From Acidimicrobiaceae bacterium (GTDB lineage Bacteria; Actinomycetota; Acidimicrobiia; Acidimicrobiales; RAAP-2), in NCBI GenBank assembly GCA_013044265.1, contig JABEUQ010000067.1, positions 1-45,419 of the forward strand: a DNA stretch of 45,419 nucleotides. Reading direction: 5' to 3'. The notes under the pieces were generated by a model, which was not told the origin of the DNA, made no database searches, and worked only from the letters and a program-made list of their open reading frames with translations. The position numbers were made by a program, and so were the translations under genes. The stretch's first letter is position 1. Every line of letters starts with the position of its first letter. Below, one piece after another: positions 24,833-32,590 of this stretch.

Positions 24833-27382
24833 GTGGAAGCCGCCGAACTACGTTCAATTTTTCTTAACTATTTTGCTGAAAACGGGCACTTGATCGTTCC
24901 CTCGGCCAGCCTCATTCCCCACGACCCGAGCCTCTTGTTCACCGTCGCGGGGATGGTGCCCTTCAAGCCTTACTTCTTGCTGGAGGAGACTCCTCCTTCG
25001 TCGCGTGCGGTCTCCATCCAGAAGTGCTTTCGTGCGCCCGACATCGACATCATCGGAACCACTCAACGACACCTGACGTTCTTTGAAATGATGGGGAATT
25101 TCTCCTTCGGCGACTACTTCAAGGAGGGCGCGATTCGTTACGCCTGGGGTCTTATTACGGAAGGCTTCGGGCTGGACCCCGAGCGCCTGTGGGTAACGGT
25201 GCACCATTCTGACGATCAGGCGGAAGAGCTGTGGCGAGATCTGATTGGAATTCGCCCTGAACGCATCCAGAGACTCGGCGAGGACAATTTCTGGGACATG
25301 GGTGAGACGGGTCCGTGCGGTCCCTGTTCTGAGATCTTCTTCGACAAGGGTTCGTCCTTCGGAGCTGATGGTGGACCAGCACACGGCGGTGAGGATCGCT
25401 TCATCGAGTTCTGGAACCTCGTGTTCATGCAGTTTGAAAAGGGACCCGGCGGTTCGATGATTGATCTGCCGAAGCAGAACATCGATACTGGAGCTGGCTT
25501 TGAGCGGGTCCTGTCAATTCTCAATGGCGTCGAGTCAGTTTTCGCGACCGATCTCTTTACCCCACTACTCGAAACAGCGTCACGGGCTCTGGATGCACCT
25601 TACGGCCGCGACGAGGCCACCGACATCGCCATTCGGCGTATCGCGGAACACGGTCGCGCCATGACGATGCTGGTTTCCGATGGAGTGCTGCCTTCGAACG
25701 AAGGCCGCGGTTACGTATTGCGCAGGATCATCCGTCGGGCCATTCTCGCCGCGCGCCGATCCGGTTCTGATACGACACTGAGTGCGCAGTTGGTTGACGC
25801 CACCATCGAGAAGATGGGTGGCGCCTATCCAGTGCTGGTGAAAGACCGCGATTTGATCGTGTCGATACTGGAACGTGAGGAGGTTGGCTTCGCGCGCACG
25901 CTACGTACTGGTATGTCACTTCTTGATGAGGCGCGTGGCGAAGTCACGCTCTCGGGTGCTCACATCTTTCCAGGTGACGTCGCTTTCCGTCTGCACGATA
26001 CCCACGGCTTTCCTATCGAGTTGACCAGTGAGATCGTGGCGGAGTCGGGTCTCGAAGTGGACCGTCCAGCATTCGACGCCGCCATGAGTGAGCAGCGCGA
26101 ACGAGCGCGCAAGTCGTCCAAGGCGCTTAATCTCGCCGACGATGTCCAGTACCGGGAATTGATCGAACACCACGGCACCACGGAGTTCATTGGTCGCGAC
26201 GCCGCGCACTACAGCCTCGAGACCACCGTGTTGGCGATTCTGGCCGGAGAGGATGGCACCAGCGAGCTATTCCTCGAGACCACACCCTTTTACGCGGAGT
26301 CCGGTGGACAAGTAGGAGACACCGGGACTTTCGTGAGCGAGTCCGGCCGATTTGAGATCCTCGACACTCAAAATGTGGCGGGTGGTCTCTTCGCGCACCG
26401 CGGACGCCTCACCGGTGAGATATTACCTGGTCAAGTCGGTGTGGCGACAATTGATCCGCATCGCCGCGACGCTACACGCCGCAATCACACCGCCACGCAC
26501 CTCCTGCACTCGGGTTTGCGCACCGTCCTAGGTGATCACGTTCGCCAACAGGGCTCGTACGTGGGACCAGATCGTTTGCGATTCGACTTCGCCCACGGGG
26601 CGGGGGTCCGACCAGAGGAGACCGCAGAGATTCTGACCCTGGTCAATACCGACGTCGTCGCCAATGAATCCGTCGACACGATCCAAACTTCAAAGGCAGA
26701 CGCCGAAAAAATGGGGGCGATCGCATTCTTCGGTGACAAGTACGGTGACCAGGTGCGTGTCGTGCGTGCTGGACGCCATAGCTTGGAATTCTGTGGTGGA
26801 ACACACGTCGATCGTCTGGGTGACATTGGTCAGATTCAGATTGTTTCAGAGACCTCCATTGGTTCGAATACGAGACGGATTGAAGCGGTGAGCGCGCTCG
26901 GAGCGTTTCGCCGCAGCACGGAGATGGAGAAGGCGTTGTCGTCAGTGGCTGCGTTACTCAAAGCTTCCTTGGACGATGTGGTTCCCTCTCTCGAAAGGGT
27001 CTTTGAGCGACAACGCGAAATCGAAAAAGAAGTGTCTGCTTTGCGTCAAGCCCAATTATCGGTCTTCGCCGAACAGTTGCACGCCCAGAGCGATGAGTCC
27101 GTCCTCATTGCCCACGTCGACGGTTACCCTGGTGAGCAACTGCGAAATTTGGCCCAAAATTTACAGCAACGAGGCCGTCGCGCCGTAGTGCTGGCTGGAA
27201 TTTTTGAAGATAAGGTCTCCATTGCGGTGGCCAGTGACGAGACGCTTGACGCACAGAGCACCGTGAAGAGTCTCGCGGCGCTCGTTGGCGGGGGCGGAGG
27301 CGGTTCACCGCGCCTGGCCCTCGCCGGGGGTCGTGACGTAAACGGCATCGATCGCGTGCTGCTTGCGGCCGCGGCGCTCTAG
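24833..27382 (+). CDS. alaS: Alanyl-tRNA synthetase
   Basis: An 849-residue class II synthetase. The catalytic core starts at LRSIFLNYFAENGHLIVPSASLIPHDPSLLFTVAGM. The editing domain has HTATHLLHSGL and CGGTHVDRLGDI, carrying the zinc-binding His and Cys residues. The C-terminal domain holds a coiled-coil stretch (about 710-745) and the glycine-rich GGGGGGSPRLALAGG of the DHHA1 region. The start GTG 24833 lies six bases after the rarA stop. ruvX, mltG and aroE follow with tiny gaps or overlaps, the conserved actinobacterial order. Confidence 0.97.
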   Translation: MEAAELRSIFLNYFAENGHLIVPSASLIPHDPSLLFTVAGMVPFKPYFLLEETPPSSRAVSIQKCFRAPDIDIIGTTQRHLTFFEMMGNFSFGDYFKEGAIRYAWGLITEGFGLDPERLWVTVHHSDDQAEELWRDLIGIRPERIQRLGEDNFWDMGETGPCGPCSEIFFDKGSSFGADGGPAHGGEDRFIEFWNLVFMQFEKGPGGSMIDLPKQNIDTGAGFERVLSILNGVESVFATDLFTPLLETASRALDAPYGRDEATDIAIRRIAEHGRAMTMLVSDGVLPSNEGRGYVLRRIIRRAILAARRSGSDTTLSAQLVDATIEKMGGAYPVLVKDRDLIVSILEREEVGFARTLRTGMSLLDEARGEVTLSGAHIFPGDVAFRLHDTHGFPIELTSEIVAESGLEVDRPAFDAAMSEQRERARKSSKALNLADDVQYRELIEHHGTTEFIGRDAAHYSLETTVLAILAGEDGTSELFLETTPFYAESGGQVGDTGTFVSESGRFEILDTQNVAGGLFAHRGRLTGEILPGQVGVATIDPHRRDATRRNHTATHLLHSGLRTVLGDHVRQQGSYVGPDRLRFDFAHGAGVRPEETAEILTLVNTDVVANESVDTIQTSKADAEKMGAIAFFGDKYGDQVRVVRAGRHSLEFCGGTHVDRLGDIGQIQIVSETSIGSNTRRIEAVSALGAFRRSTEMEKALSSVAALLKASLDDVVPSLERVFERQREIEKEVSALRQAQLSVFAEQLHAQSDESVLIAHVDGYPGEQLRNLAQNLQQRGRRAVVLAGIFEDKVSIAVASDETLDAQSTVKSLAALVGGGGGGSPRLALAGGRDVNGIDRVLLAAAAL

Positions 27383-27388
27383 GTAAAA

Positions 27389-27802
27389 GTGGTGCGCATC
27401 CTCGGGATTGATCCCGGAACCAGGCGTTGCGGGATTGCGATAACGAATTCGTCAGAGACCATGGCCTTTCCCCGCGAGGCCATTGCCTACGATGAAAACT
27501 TCGTACGCCGAGTCGTTCTTCTGGTTGCCGAGGAGCAAGTCGAACTCGTGGTGATGGGTCGACCCTTGTCACTGGCTGGTTCGAAAACTTCCAGCACCGA
27601 TTTCGCCGATGAGATGTTCGTGCGATTGAGTGGCGCGTTGGATTTACCCGTAGTGCAACACGATGAGCGACTCACTACCACCGCCGCGCAGCGGTCGTTA
27701 AGTAGCGCCGGCATCAAGGTCAAGGACCACCGAAGCCGAATCGACTCAGCTGCGGCGGTCGTCCTACTTCAACACTTCGCGGATTCTCGCAATGCTCTTT
27801 AG
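27389..27802 (+). CDS. ruvX: RuvX/YqgF Holliday-junction resolvase-like nuclease
   Basis: A 137-residue RNase H-fold protein. GIDPGTRRCGIAI carries the first metal-binding Asp, VVMGRPLSLAGSKT is the second conserved block, and DHRSRIDSAAAVVLLQ holds the last Asp. In other bacteria members act in 16S rRNA 5' maturation or as a resolvase. The start is GTG 27389 or the next codon, GTG 27392. It overlaps mltG by 11 bases. Confidence 0.9.
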   Translation: MVRILGIDPGTRRCGIAITNSSETMAFPREAIAYDENFVRRVVLLVAEEQVELVVMGRPLSLAGSKTSSTDFADEMFVRLSGALDLPVVQHDERLTTTAAQRSLSSAGIKVKDHRSRIDSAAAVVLLQHFADSRNAL

Positions 27803-28790
27803 TCCACTCCGCCGACTGATCGCCGGAGTCGCCAGTGTCGCCGTGATCATCGTGGTCTGGTTCGCTCTGCAATATTTTCCCCTGGGTGGATCGGGAAAAC
27901 TTGTGATGATCACCGTGCGCCACGGTGACTCCATGTCAACGATTGCCAGTGACTTACATCAGGCAGGAATTTTGGCTTCACCCTTCGCTTTTCGCGTGGA
28001 CAGTTTGCTTGAAGGCGCACCACTGGTGGTGCCGGGGGTGTATGAGTTCGCCCAAGGGGCGGATTATTCGAATATCCGATCTATCTTGAGTGGGGGACCC
28101 AATGTGCCTCAGGTCAACGTGACACCCGGTCTCACCATCAAAGAAGTGGCGATCAGTGTGGCTGGTCAAGTCGGTAACTCCTTCGCCTCGACATTTCTTG
28201 CCGACGCCAACCTGGCGGCATCCGCGAGCCCGTATCGCCCCCAAGGAACTCTGGATGGTCTCATCGGACCGAAACTGTACTTGATCACTCCCGGCGAGAC
28301 CCCAGCCCAATTGCTGGCCGCCATGCAGGCTAGTTTCGCCCGTGAGGCCGCCGCTGCAGGGCTTGGGCCATCAACTGTCGTTCTGGGGCTCAATGCGTAT
28401 CAGGTAGTGATCGCCGCCTCGATCGTGGAGAAAGAGGGGTACTACACCTTCAATATGCCCAAGACTGCCCGAGTGATCTATAACCGTTTGGCGAAGAATA
28501 TGCCCTTGCAAATGGACTCGACGGTGCTCTACGCACTTGGGCTGGATGGGGGTAGGGTAACCCCAAGCATGCTTCAAACTCCCACGCCCTATAACACTTA
28601 TCTGCACGCTGGTTTGACGCCGACTCCCATCTGCGTAGTGTCGCTCGAAGCCCTTTCGGCAGTTTTGCACCCGCCACCGGGCTCGTGGCTGTATTTTGTG
28701 TTGGTCAACAAAGATGGTCACATGGCATTTTCTAATACCTACCAGCAGCAACTGGCCCAGGAGGCCATTGCTGCCAAGGCCGGACTATGA
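27792..28790 (+). CDS. mltG: Endolytic murein transglycosylase MltG
   Basis: A 332-residue inner-membrane protein that cuts growing glycan strands and sets their length. One N-terminal helix (about 9-28) anchors it. A LysM-like segment follows (VRHGDSMSTIASDLHQAGI), then the YceG domain. The catalytic Glu213 lies in SIVEKEG, and the downstream blocks ARVIYNRLAKNMPLQMDSTVLYAL and YNTYLHAGLTPTPI are as expected. The usual LEGxLxPDTY block is altered to LDGLIGPKLYL. It overlaps ruvX by 11 bases and aroE by four. Its neighbour RodA polymerises the strands this enzyme cleaves. Confidence 0.92.
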   Translation: MLFSPLRRLIAGVASVAVIIVVWFALQYFPLGGSGKLVMITVRHGDSMSTIASDLHQAGILASPFAFRVDSLLEGAPLVVPGVYEFAQGADYSNIRSILSGGPNVPQVNVTPGLTIKEVAISVAGQVGNSFASTFLADANLAASASPYRPQGTLDGLIGPKLYLITPGETPAQLLAAMQASFAREAAAAGLGPSTVVLGLNAYQVVIAASIVEKEGYYTFNMPKTARVIYNRLAKNMPLQMDSTVLYALGLDGGRVTPSMLQTPTPYNTYLHAGLTPTPICVVSLEALSAVLHPPPGSWLYFVLVNKDGHMAFSNTYQQQLAQEAIAAKAGL

Positions 28791-29584
28791 CATCGTGGCG
28801 TCTCGGGGTCATCGGCTCACCCATCGCTCACTCAGCTTCTCCCGCGTTGCATCTTGCTGGTCTGGCGTACCTGGGATACCAGGGAACTTCCCAGCGTCTC
28901 GACGTGGACCAGGACCACGCCTATCGAATTCGTGACGTCATGGGTGTCGAGTTCGATGCTCTCTCACTGACGATGCCGCTGAAGGAGGTGGCAGCGACTC
29001 TCTGTGACGAACTCGACGAACGAGCAACGACGCTCGGGGTCGTCAATTCCCTCCTGTGGCGTGAGGGTCGTCTCCTGGGCGCCTCCACTGACGGAGCTGG
29101 TTTCGTGGACTCTCTGCGCGGACAGTGCTCCGTGAGTGTGGCCGATATGCACGTGGTGGTCCTCGGATCGGGGGGGGCGGCACGCGCCATCGTTGACGCC
29201 CTGGTGCGCGACGGTGCTGCTTCAGTCTCGGTTCTCGGACGAAATCCCTTGAGTGTGGCCCAACTCGTGAAGAGTGACGCTCGCGTTATGGATCACACCG
29301 CGATGTATCGACCTGTCGATTTGATTGTGAACACCACACCTTCGACGACGAGGGCGGCTGAATCTGCGGTGATGCATGGAGTGACGAGTAGCACTATTGC
29401 TATTGATATCACGTACGAACCTCGAGAATCTCCCTGGTTGGCCATGCACGCCGCTGCTGGTTGCGCGCACCACAATGGTCTGGCGATGTTGGCCTACACA
29501 GTGGCACGTCAGATGAATTGGTGGTGGAATAGCGATATACCCGGCTCTCTCCTGCTACCAGTTCTCGTGGAGGCGTTCAAGTGA
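28787..29584 (+). CDS. aroE: Shikimate dehydrogenase-like protein
   Basis: A 265-residue AroE-family protein, expected to reduce 3-dehydroshikimate with NADPH. SPIAHSASPALH (11-22), Lys66 in TMPLKE, Asn87 and Asp102 in STDGAGF, and the VLGSGGAARAIVDAL dinucleotide loop are present. Two usual shikimate-contact positions differ: Ser100 stands where Asn is normal in NTDxxG, and Thr238 in MLAYT where the family has Gln (MLxxQ). The synteny mltG-aroE favours the genuine pathway enzyme; an AroE-like paralog is possible. The ATG overlaps the mltG stop (ATGA), and its own stop overlaps the GTG of the next gene (GTGA). Confidence 0.85.
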   Translation: MTSWRLGVIGSPIAHSASPALHLAGLAYLGYQGTSQRLDVDQDHAYRIRDVMGVEFDALSLTMPLKEVAATLCDELDERATTLGVVNSLLWREGRLLGASTDGAGFVDSLRGQCSVSVADMHVVVLGSGGAARAIVDALVRDGAASVSVLGRNPLSVAQLVKSDARVMDHTAMYRPVDLIVNTTPSTTRAAESAVMHGVTSSTIAIDITYEPRESPWLAMHAAAGCAHHNGLAMLAYTVARQMNWWWNSDIPGSLLLPVLVEAFK

Positions 29585-30723
29585 CCGATACCCTTAATGC
29601 GCGATCGATGTCGTTGCATCGTCCGAGTACCCACGTTGACTACCCCTTGGCCCTCGGGCTCGTCGTTCTCGGTTTTTTCGGTGCCTTCATGTCGTACAGT
29701 TCCACTCGCGTAGCGCTGGCGAACGCTGGCTACAACCCTCACTACTACCTCGAACGTCAAGGTTTCTTCGTCATTCTCGGCATCGCGGCGATGGCCATCG
29801 TGGCGCACATTGATTACCGACGTTTGGAGATATTGGCTACACCGCTGTACGTCGGCTCTTTTTTCGCTCTCGCTGGAGTATTCGTCATCGGCAAAAGTGC
29901 CCTCGGCGCTCAGCGATGGTACAGCTTCGGTTTCATTCAGATTCAGCCCAGTGAGTTCACCGTCCTCTTCATTATTCTCGCAGTAGCGACTTTCTGTAGT
30001 CGCCGCAGTGACGGTCTACGTATGTACGATGTCGTGCGATTGCTGCTGATGGCTGGAGCCCCCCTGGGTCTCATTGTGCTCCAGCCCGACCTGGGCACTT
30101 CAATCATTATCGTTCTCGTGGTGGCGGGAATGATGGTCGTCGCGGGTATTCCTCCGCGTTTCATGACATTCTTGACCATCGTGGGGACCGCTGGACTGGT
30201 GGCTGCGGTCTATCTCGATCTCCTAAAGAAGTACCAAGTTGAGCGGTTCACCTCATTCGTCAATCAGAATTCCAACAATCCGGCGATCGCCGCATTGCTC
30301 TACGAGGTGCACAATGCCAAGAGTGCCATCGGTGCGGGCGGTTTGTGGGGTGCCGGCGTATTCAACGGTCTCCAGACCGTGCTCGGATTCGTACCCGAAC
30401 AGCGCACGGACTTCATTTTCACCGCCATCGGTGAACAGCTGGGCTTCGTAGGTGCGGCCTCGGTCATCTTGCTACTAGCCTTCATCGCTTGGCGAATGTG
30501 GGTGATTGGGCGTCACGCCAAGGACGCGATGGGTCGTTTGCTCAGTATTGGCATCTTCATCTTCTTCTCCTTCAGTGTCTTTGAAAACATTGGAATGACC
30601 ATGGGCATCATGCCAGTGACTGGTATTCCTCTGCCTCTGCTCAGTTATGGTGGTTCCGCGGCGTTGGTCTTTTACACCGCGGGGGGCCTGGTCCTCTCAG
30701 TGTCGCGCCGACTGGGGAACTAG
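29581..30723 (+). CDS. rodA: SEDS glycosyltransferase, RodA type
   Basis: A 380-residue protein with about ten membrane helices. RodA polymerises lipid II with a class B PBP during cell elongation. GAQRWYSFGFIQIQPSEF (109-126), VLQPDLGTS (167-173 region), PEQRTDFIFTAIGEQLGFVG and GIPLPLLSYGGSA are all standard. The external loop after Arg222, where other SEDS proteins carry the essential Asp (E. coli RodA D262), reads NQNSNNP (228-234) with no Asp. It starts at GTG 29581 overlapping aroE by four bases. No pbp gene adjoins it. Confidence 0.88.
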   Translation: MTDTLNARSMSLHRPSTHVDYPLALGLVVLGFFGAFMSYSSTRVALANAGYNPHYYLERQGFFVILGIAAMAIVAHIDYRRLEILATPLYVGSFFALAGVFVIGKSALGAQRWYSFGFIQIQPSEFTVLFIILAVATFCSRRSDGLRMYDVVRLLLMAGAPLGLIVLQPDLGTSIIIVLVVAGMMVVAGIPPRFMTFLTIVGTAGLVAAVYLDLLKKYQVERFTSFVNQNSNNPAIAALLYEVHNAKSAIGAGGLWGAGVFNGLQTVLGFVPEQRTDFIFTAIGEQLGFVGAASVILLLAFIAWRMWVIGRHAKDAMGRLLSIGIFIFFSFSVFENIGMTMGIMPVTGIPLPLLSYGGSAALVFYTAGGLVLSVSRRLGN

Positions 30724-30725
30724 TC

Positions 30726-31160
30726 GTGGCAACGATGGACCAGCCACGCAACCACGACGGGGTGTTTCGCGTCGTCCAGGTCGATCAAGTGATCTACGAC
30801 TTCTCGCTCGCCACGGCCAGGGTGGTTCTACGCGAGGCAGAAGGGGTGCGCCGCACTCTGACCCTCCCCGTGGCTCTGCACGATGCGACCTCAATTCACC
30901 AGGCCCAACAACACGCCCTTGGGCGTCGGCCAGCGACGAATGAACTGATGATATTCATTCTGCAAGAGCTGCAGGCTGACGTCATCGCCGCGCGAATCGT
31001 GACCGAACGCGACGGGGTGTATTACGGCGAACTCGATCTGATGACAACGAGGGGACGTCGAGTCTTTGACTGTCGACCCAGTGACGCAATCGCACTGGCC
31101 CTGCGTCAGGTCGTCCCCGCTCCGCTCCTAGTGGCCCAGGAACTTCTGGGTCCGGGTTAA
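30726..31160 (+). CDS. Bifunctional nuclease-domain (DUF151) protein
   Basis: A 144-residue protein of the BFN/DUF151 family. The conserved order is visible: TLTLPVALHDATSIHQAQ, then GRRPATNELMIFILQELQADV, the strand pair VYYGELDLMT, and the signature FDCRPSDAIALALRQVVPAPL. Some members have nuclease activity and others act in stress responses; no role can be fixed here. It starts at GTG 30726, two bases after the rodA stop. It ends on TTAA shared with the stop codon of the opposing ftsW gene, so transcripts from the two strands must meet here. Confidence 0.85.
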   Translation: MATMDQPRNHDGVFRVVQVDQVIYDFSLATARVVLREAEGVRRTLTLPVALHDATSIHQAQQHALGRRPATNELMIFILQELQADVIAARIVTERDGVYYGELDLMTTRGRRVFDCRPSDAIALALRQVVPAPLLVAQELLGPG

Positions 31161-32524
31161 TCGAAGGAGACGGCCACCACTTCGCCGCCACGTTTCTCCT
31201 CAGAAATCTCGTGACTAATACGAAGAAGAAGTGCCACAATCAGATAGTTCGCGAAGAGTGAACTGCCACCGTACGCCATGAATGGCAGGGTAATACCGGT
31301 GAAGGGCACGATGCGCAGTATCCCCGCCATGATGAAGAAGGCTTGGAGACCAATGGTTGCGGTGAGACCTGTAGCAGTGAGGCGCACGAAGTCTGAATGG
31401 GACCGTTGGGCGATGCGAAACCCTTCACCGACGAACACTGCGAAAAGACTGAGAATCAAAATAATCCCGACGAAACCCAACTCTTCACCGAGTGAGGCGA
31501 AGATCATGTCTGAGATGGGCATCGAGACGTTCTGACCCGCTTGGCCCAGACCAAGCCCAGTCCCGGCGACGCCACCTCCCGCGAGTGCGAACCAACCGTT
31601 GGCTAGCTGGCTCGAATGGTAATAATTAGAGGCCGACCAGGGGTCGAGCCAATAACTGACCCGCGTTTGTACCTGGTAGAACAACTGGTCCGCTGCTACC
31701 GCTCCGCCAACGAAAAGTATGAGTCCCAGTCCTATGTACGCTTTCAGCCCAGTGGTGACCCACAGCAGCGCGAAGAAGAGCACGAACAGGAGCATCGCAA
31801 AACCGATATCGTTCTCACCACCAAGAATCATGAGGGCGATTCCCCACGCTGCCAGAATTGGCACGAGAACTTTAGGGGACACGAAGAGCCGCCCGGCGAA
31901 CCGTTCGGTAGGAATGGACAGTAGTTCTCGGTTCGCGGCGAAATACGACGCGAAGAAGAACACGAGAAGCACCTTGGCAATTTCAATGGGCTGAAAGGTG
32001 AGTGGACCAACGGCGAGCCAAAGACGTGCGCCATTGATGTTCTCTCCGAAGTGGGGGGTGAACGGCGACAACATCAAGGCAATGGCCACCGTAAGAGTGA
32101 GATAGCGATATCGATCGAGGTCACGGATTGATTTCACGAATTTGAGCGTCAATACAACGATCATCGCACTCACCACGAACCAGAGAGCCTGGTAACCCGC
32201 ACGGGTGGGATCCCAACGTGCGATCTCCACGAAACCGATGCCGTTGAGCAAGGTGGCCACTGGTAGTAACACTTGCGACGCGCGTGGAGCGTAGCGACGG
32301 ATAGCAACATGCATTAGCAGAGACACCGCAATCAACACGAGTAAGAAAAATCCGAGTCGGGACGGCAAGCGCCCATTCGTAGCTAAGGACATCAAAACAT
32401 AGAAGCCGGTGACTATGACCCACGCTACGAACATCAGCCCGAGCTCAGTCGAACGCGAACGCGACGATGTGGTGACAGCACCTGGGGATGCGTTCAACAC
32501 TCCGCCACGTGCATGTCTCGCCAC
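31157..32524 (-). CDS. ftsW: SEDS glycosyltransferase, FtsW-like
   Basis: A 455-residue, roughly ten-helix membrane protein of the SEDS family, the second in the window. It resembles the actinobacterial type found beside pbpA, with about 25 polar residues before the first helix. RLWLAVGPLTFQPIEIAK (167-184), SDMIFASLGEELGFVG and GITLPFMAYGGSS are the family blocks. The external loop reads WLDPWSASNYY, with Asp294, but an Ala at 298 where the usual DPxxDP motif has its second Asp. It could serve division (FtsW) or elongation; assignment is uncertain. GTG 32524 follows TACTGT by six bases, so the transcript is probably leaderless. It shares TTAA at its stop with the nuclease-domain gene. Confidence 0.82.
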   Translation of the reverse strand: MARHARGGVLNASPGAVTTSSRSRSTELGLMFVAWVIVTGFYVLMSLATNGRLPSRLGFFLLVLIAVSLLMHVAIRRYAPRASQVLLPVATLLNGIGFVEIARWDPTRAGYQALWFVVSAMIVVLTLKFVKSIRDLDRYRYLTLTVAIALMLSPFTPHFGENINGARLWLAVGPLTFQPIEIAKVLLVFFFASYFAANRELLSIPTERFAGRLFVSPKVLVPILAAWGIALMILGGENDIGFAMLLFVLFFALLWVTTGLKAYIGLGLILFVGGAVAADQLFYQVQTRVSYWLDPWSASNYYHSSQLANGWFALAGGGVAGTGLGLGQAGQNVSMPISDMIFASLGEELGFVGIILILSLFAVFVGEGFRIAQRSHSDFVRLTATGLTATIGLQAFFIMAGILRIVPFTGITLPFMAYGGSSLFANYLIVALLLRISHEISEEKRGGEVVAVSFD

Positions 32525-32530
32525 GTTGAC

Positions 32531-32536
32531 ACAGTA
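32531..32536 (-). promoter_or_regulatory. Leaderless -10 box of ftsW
   Basis: TACTGT on the minus strand, six bases before GTG 32524. Only four bases separate it from the plus-strand TAGCAT box of the ppk leader, so the two promoters are back to back and may compete for polymerase. Confidence 0.45.
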
Positions 32537-32540
32537 GTCG

Positions 32541-32546
32541 TAGCAT
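32541..32546 (+). promoter_or_regulatory. Leaderless -10 box of the ppk leader ORF
   Basis: TAGCAT followed by five bases and ATG 32552, which opens a 12-codon ORF ending inside the ppk start codon. Confidence 0.4.
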
Positions 32547-32551
32547 TGACG

Positions 32552-32590
32552 ATGTCATCACCAACTCGAAGAAAGACTTGCAACCCGTGA
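32552..32590 (+). CDS. Possible 12-residue leader peptide coupled to ppk
   Basis: ATG 32552 opens MSSPTRRKTCNP and stops at TGA 32588-32590. That stop overlaps a GTG start of ppk at 32587 (GTGA), the same junction type seen between real genes in this window. The ATG is correctly placed after TAGCAT for a leaderless transcript. A ribosome ending here would restart on ppk. The peptide has no recognised relatives; its reality rests on the promoter spacing and the overlap. Confidence 0.4.
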   Translation: MSSPTRRKTCNP

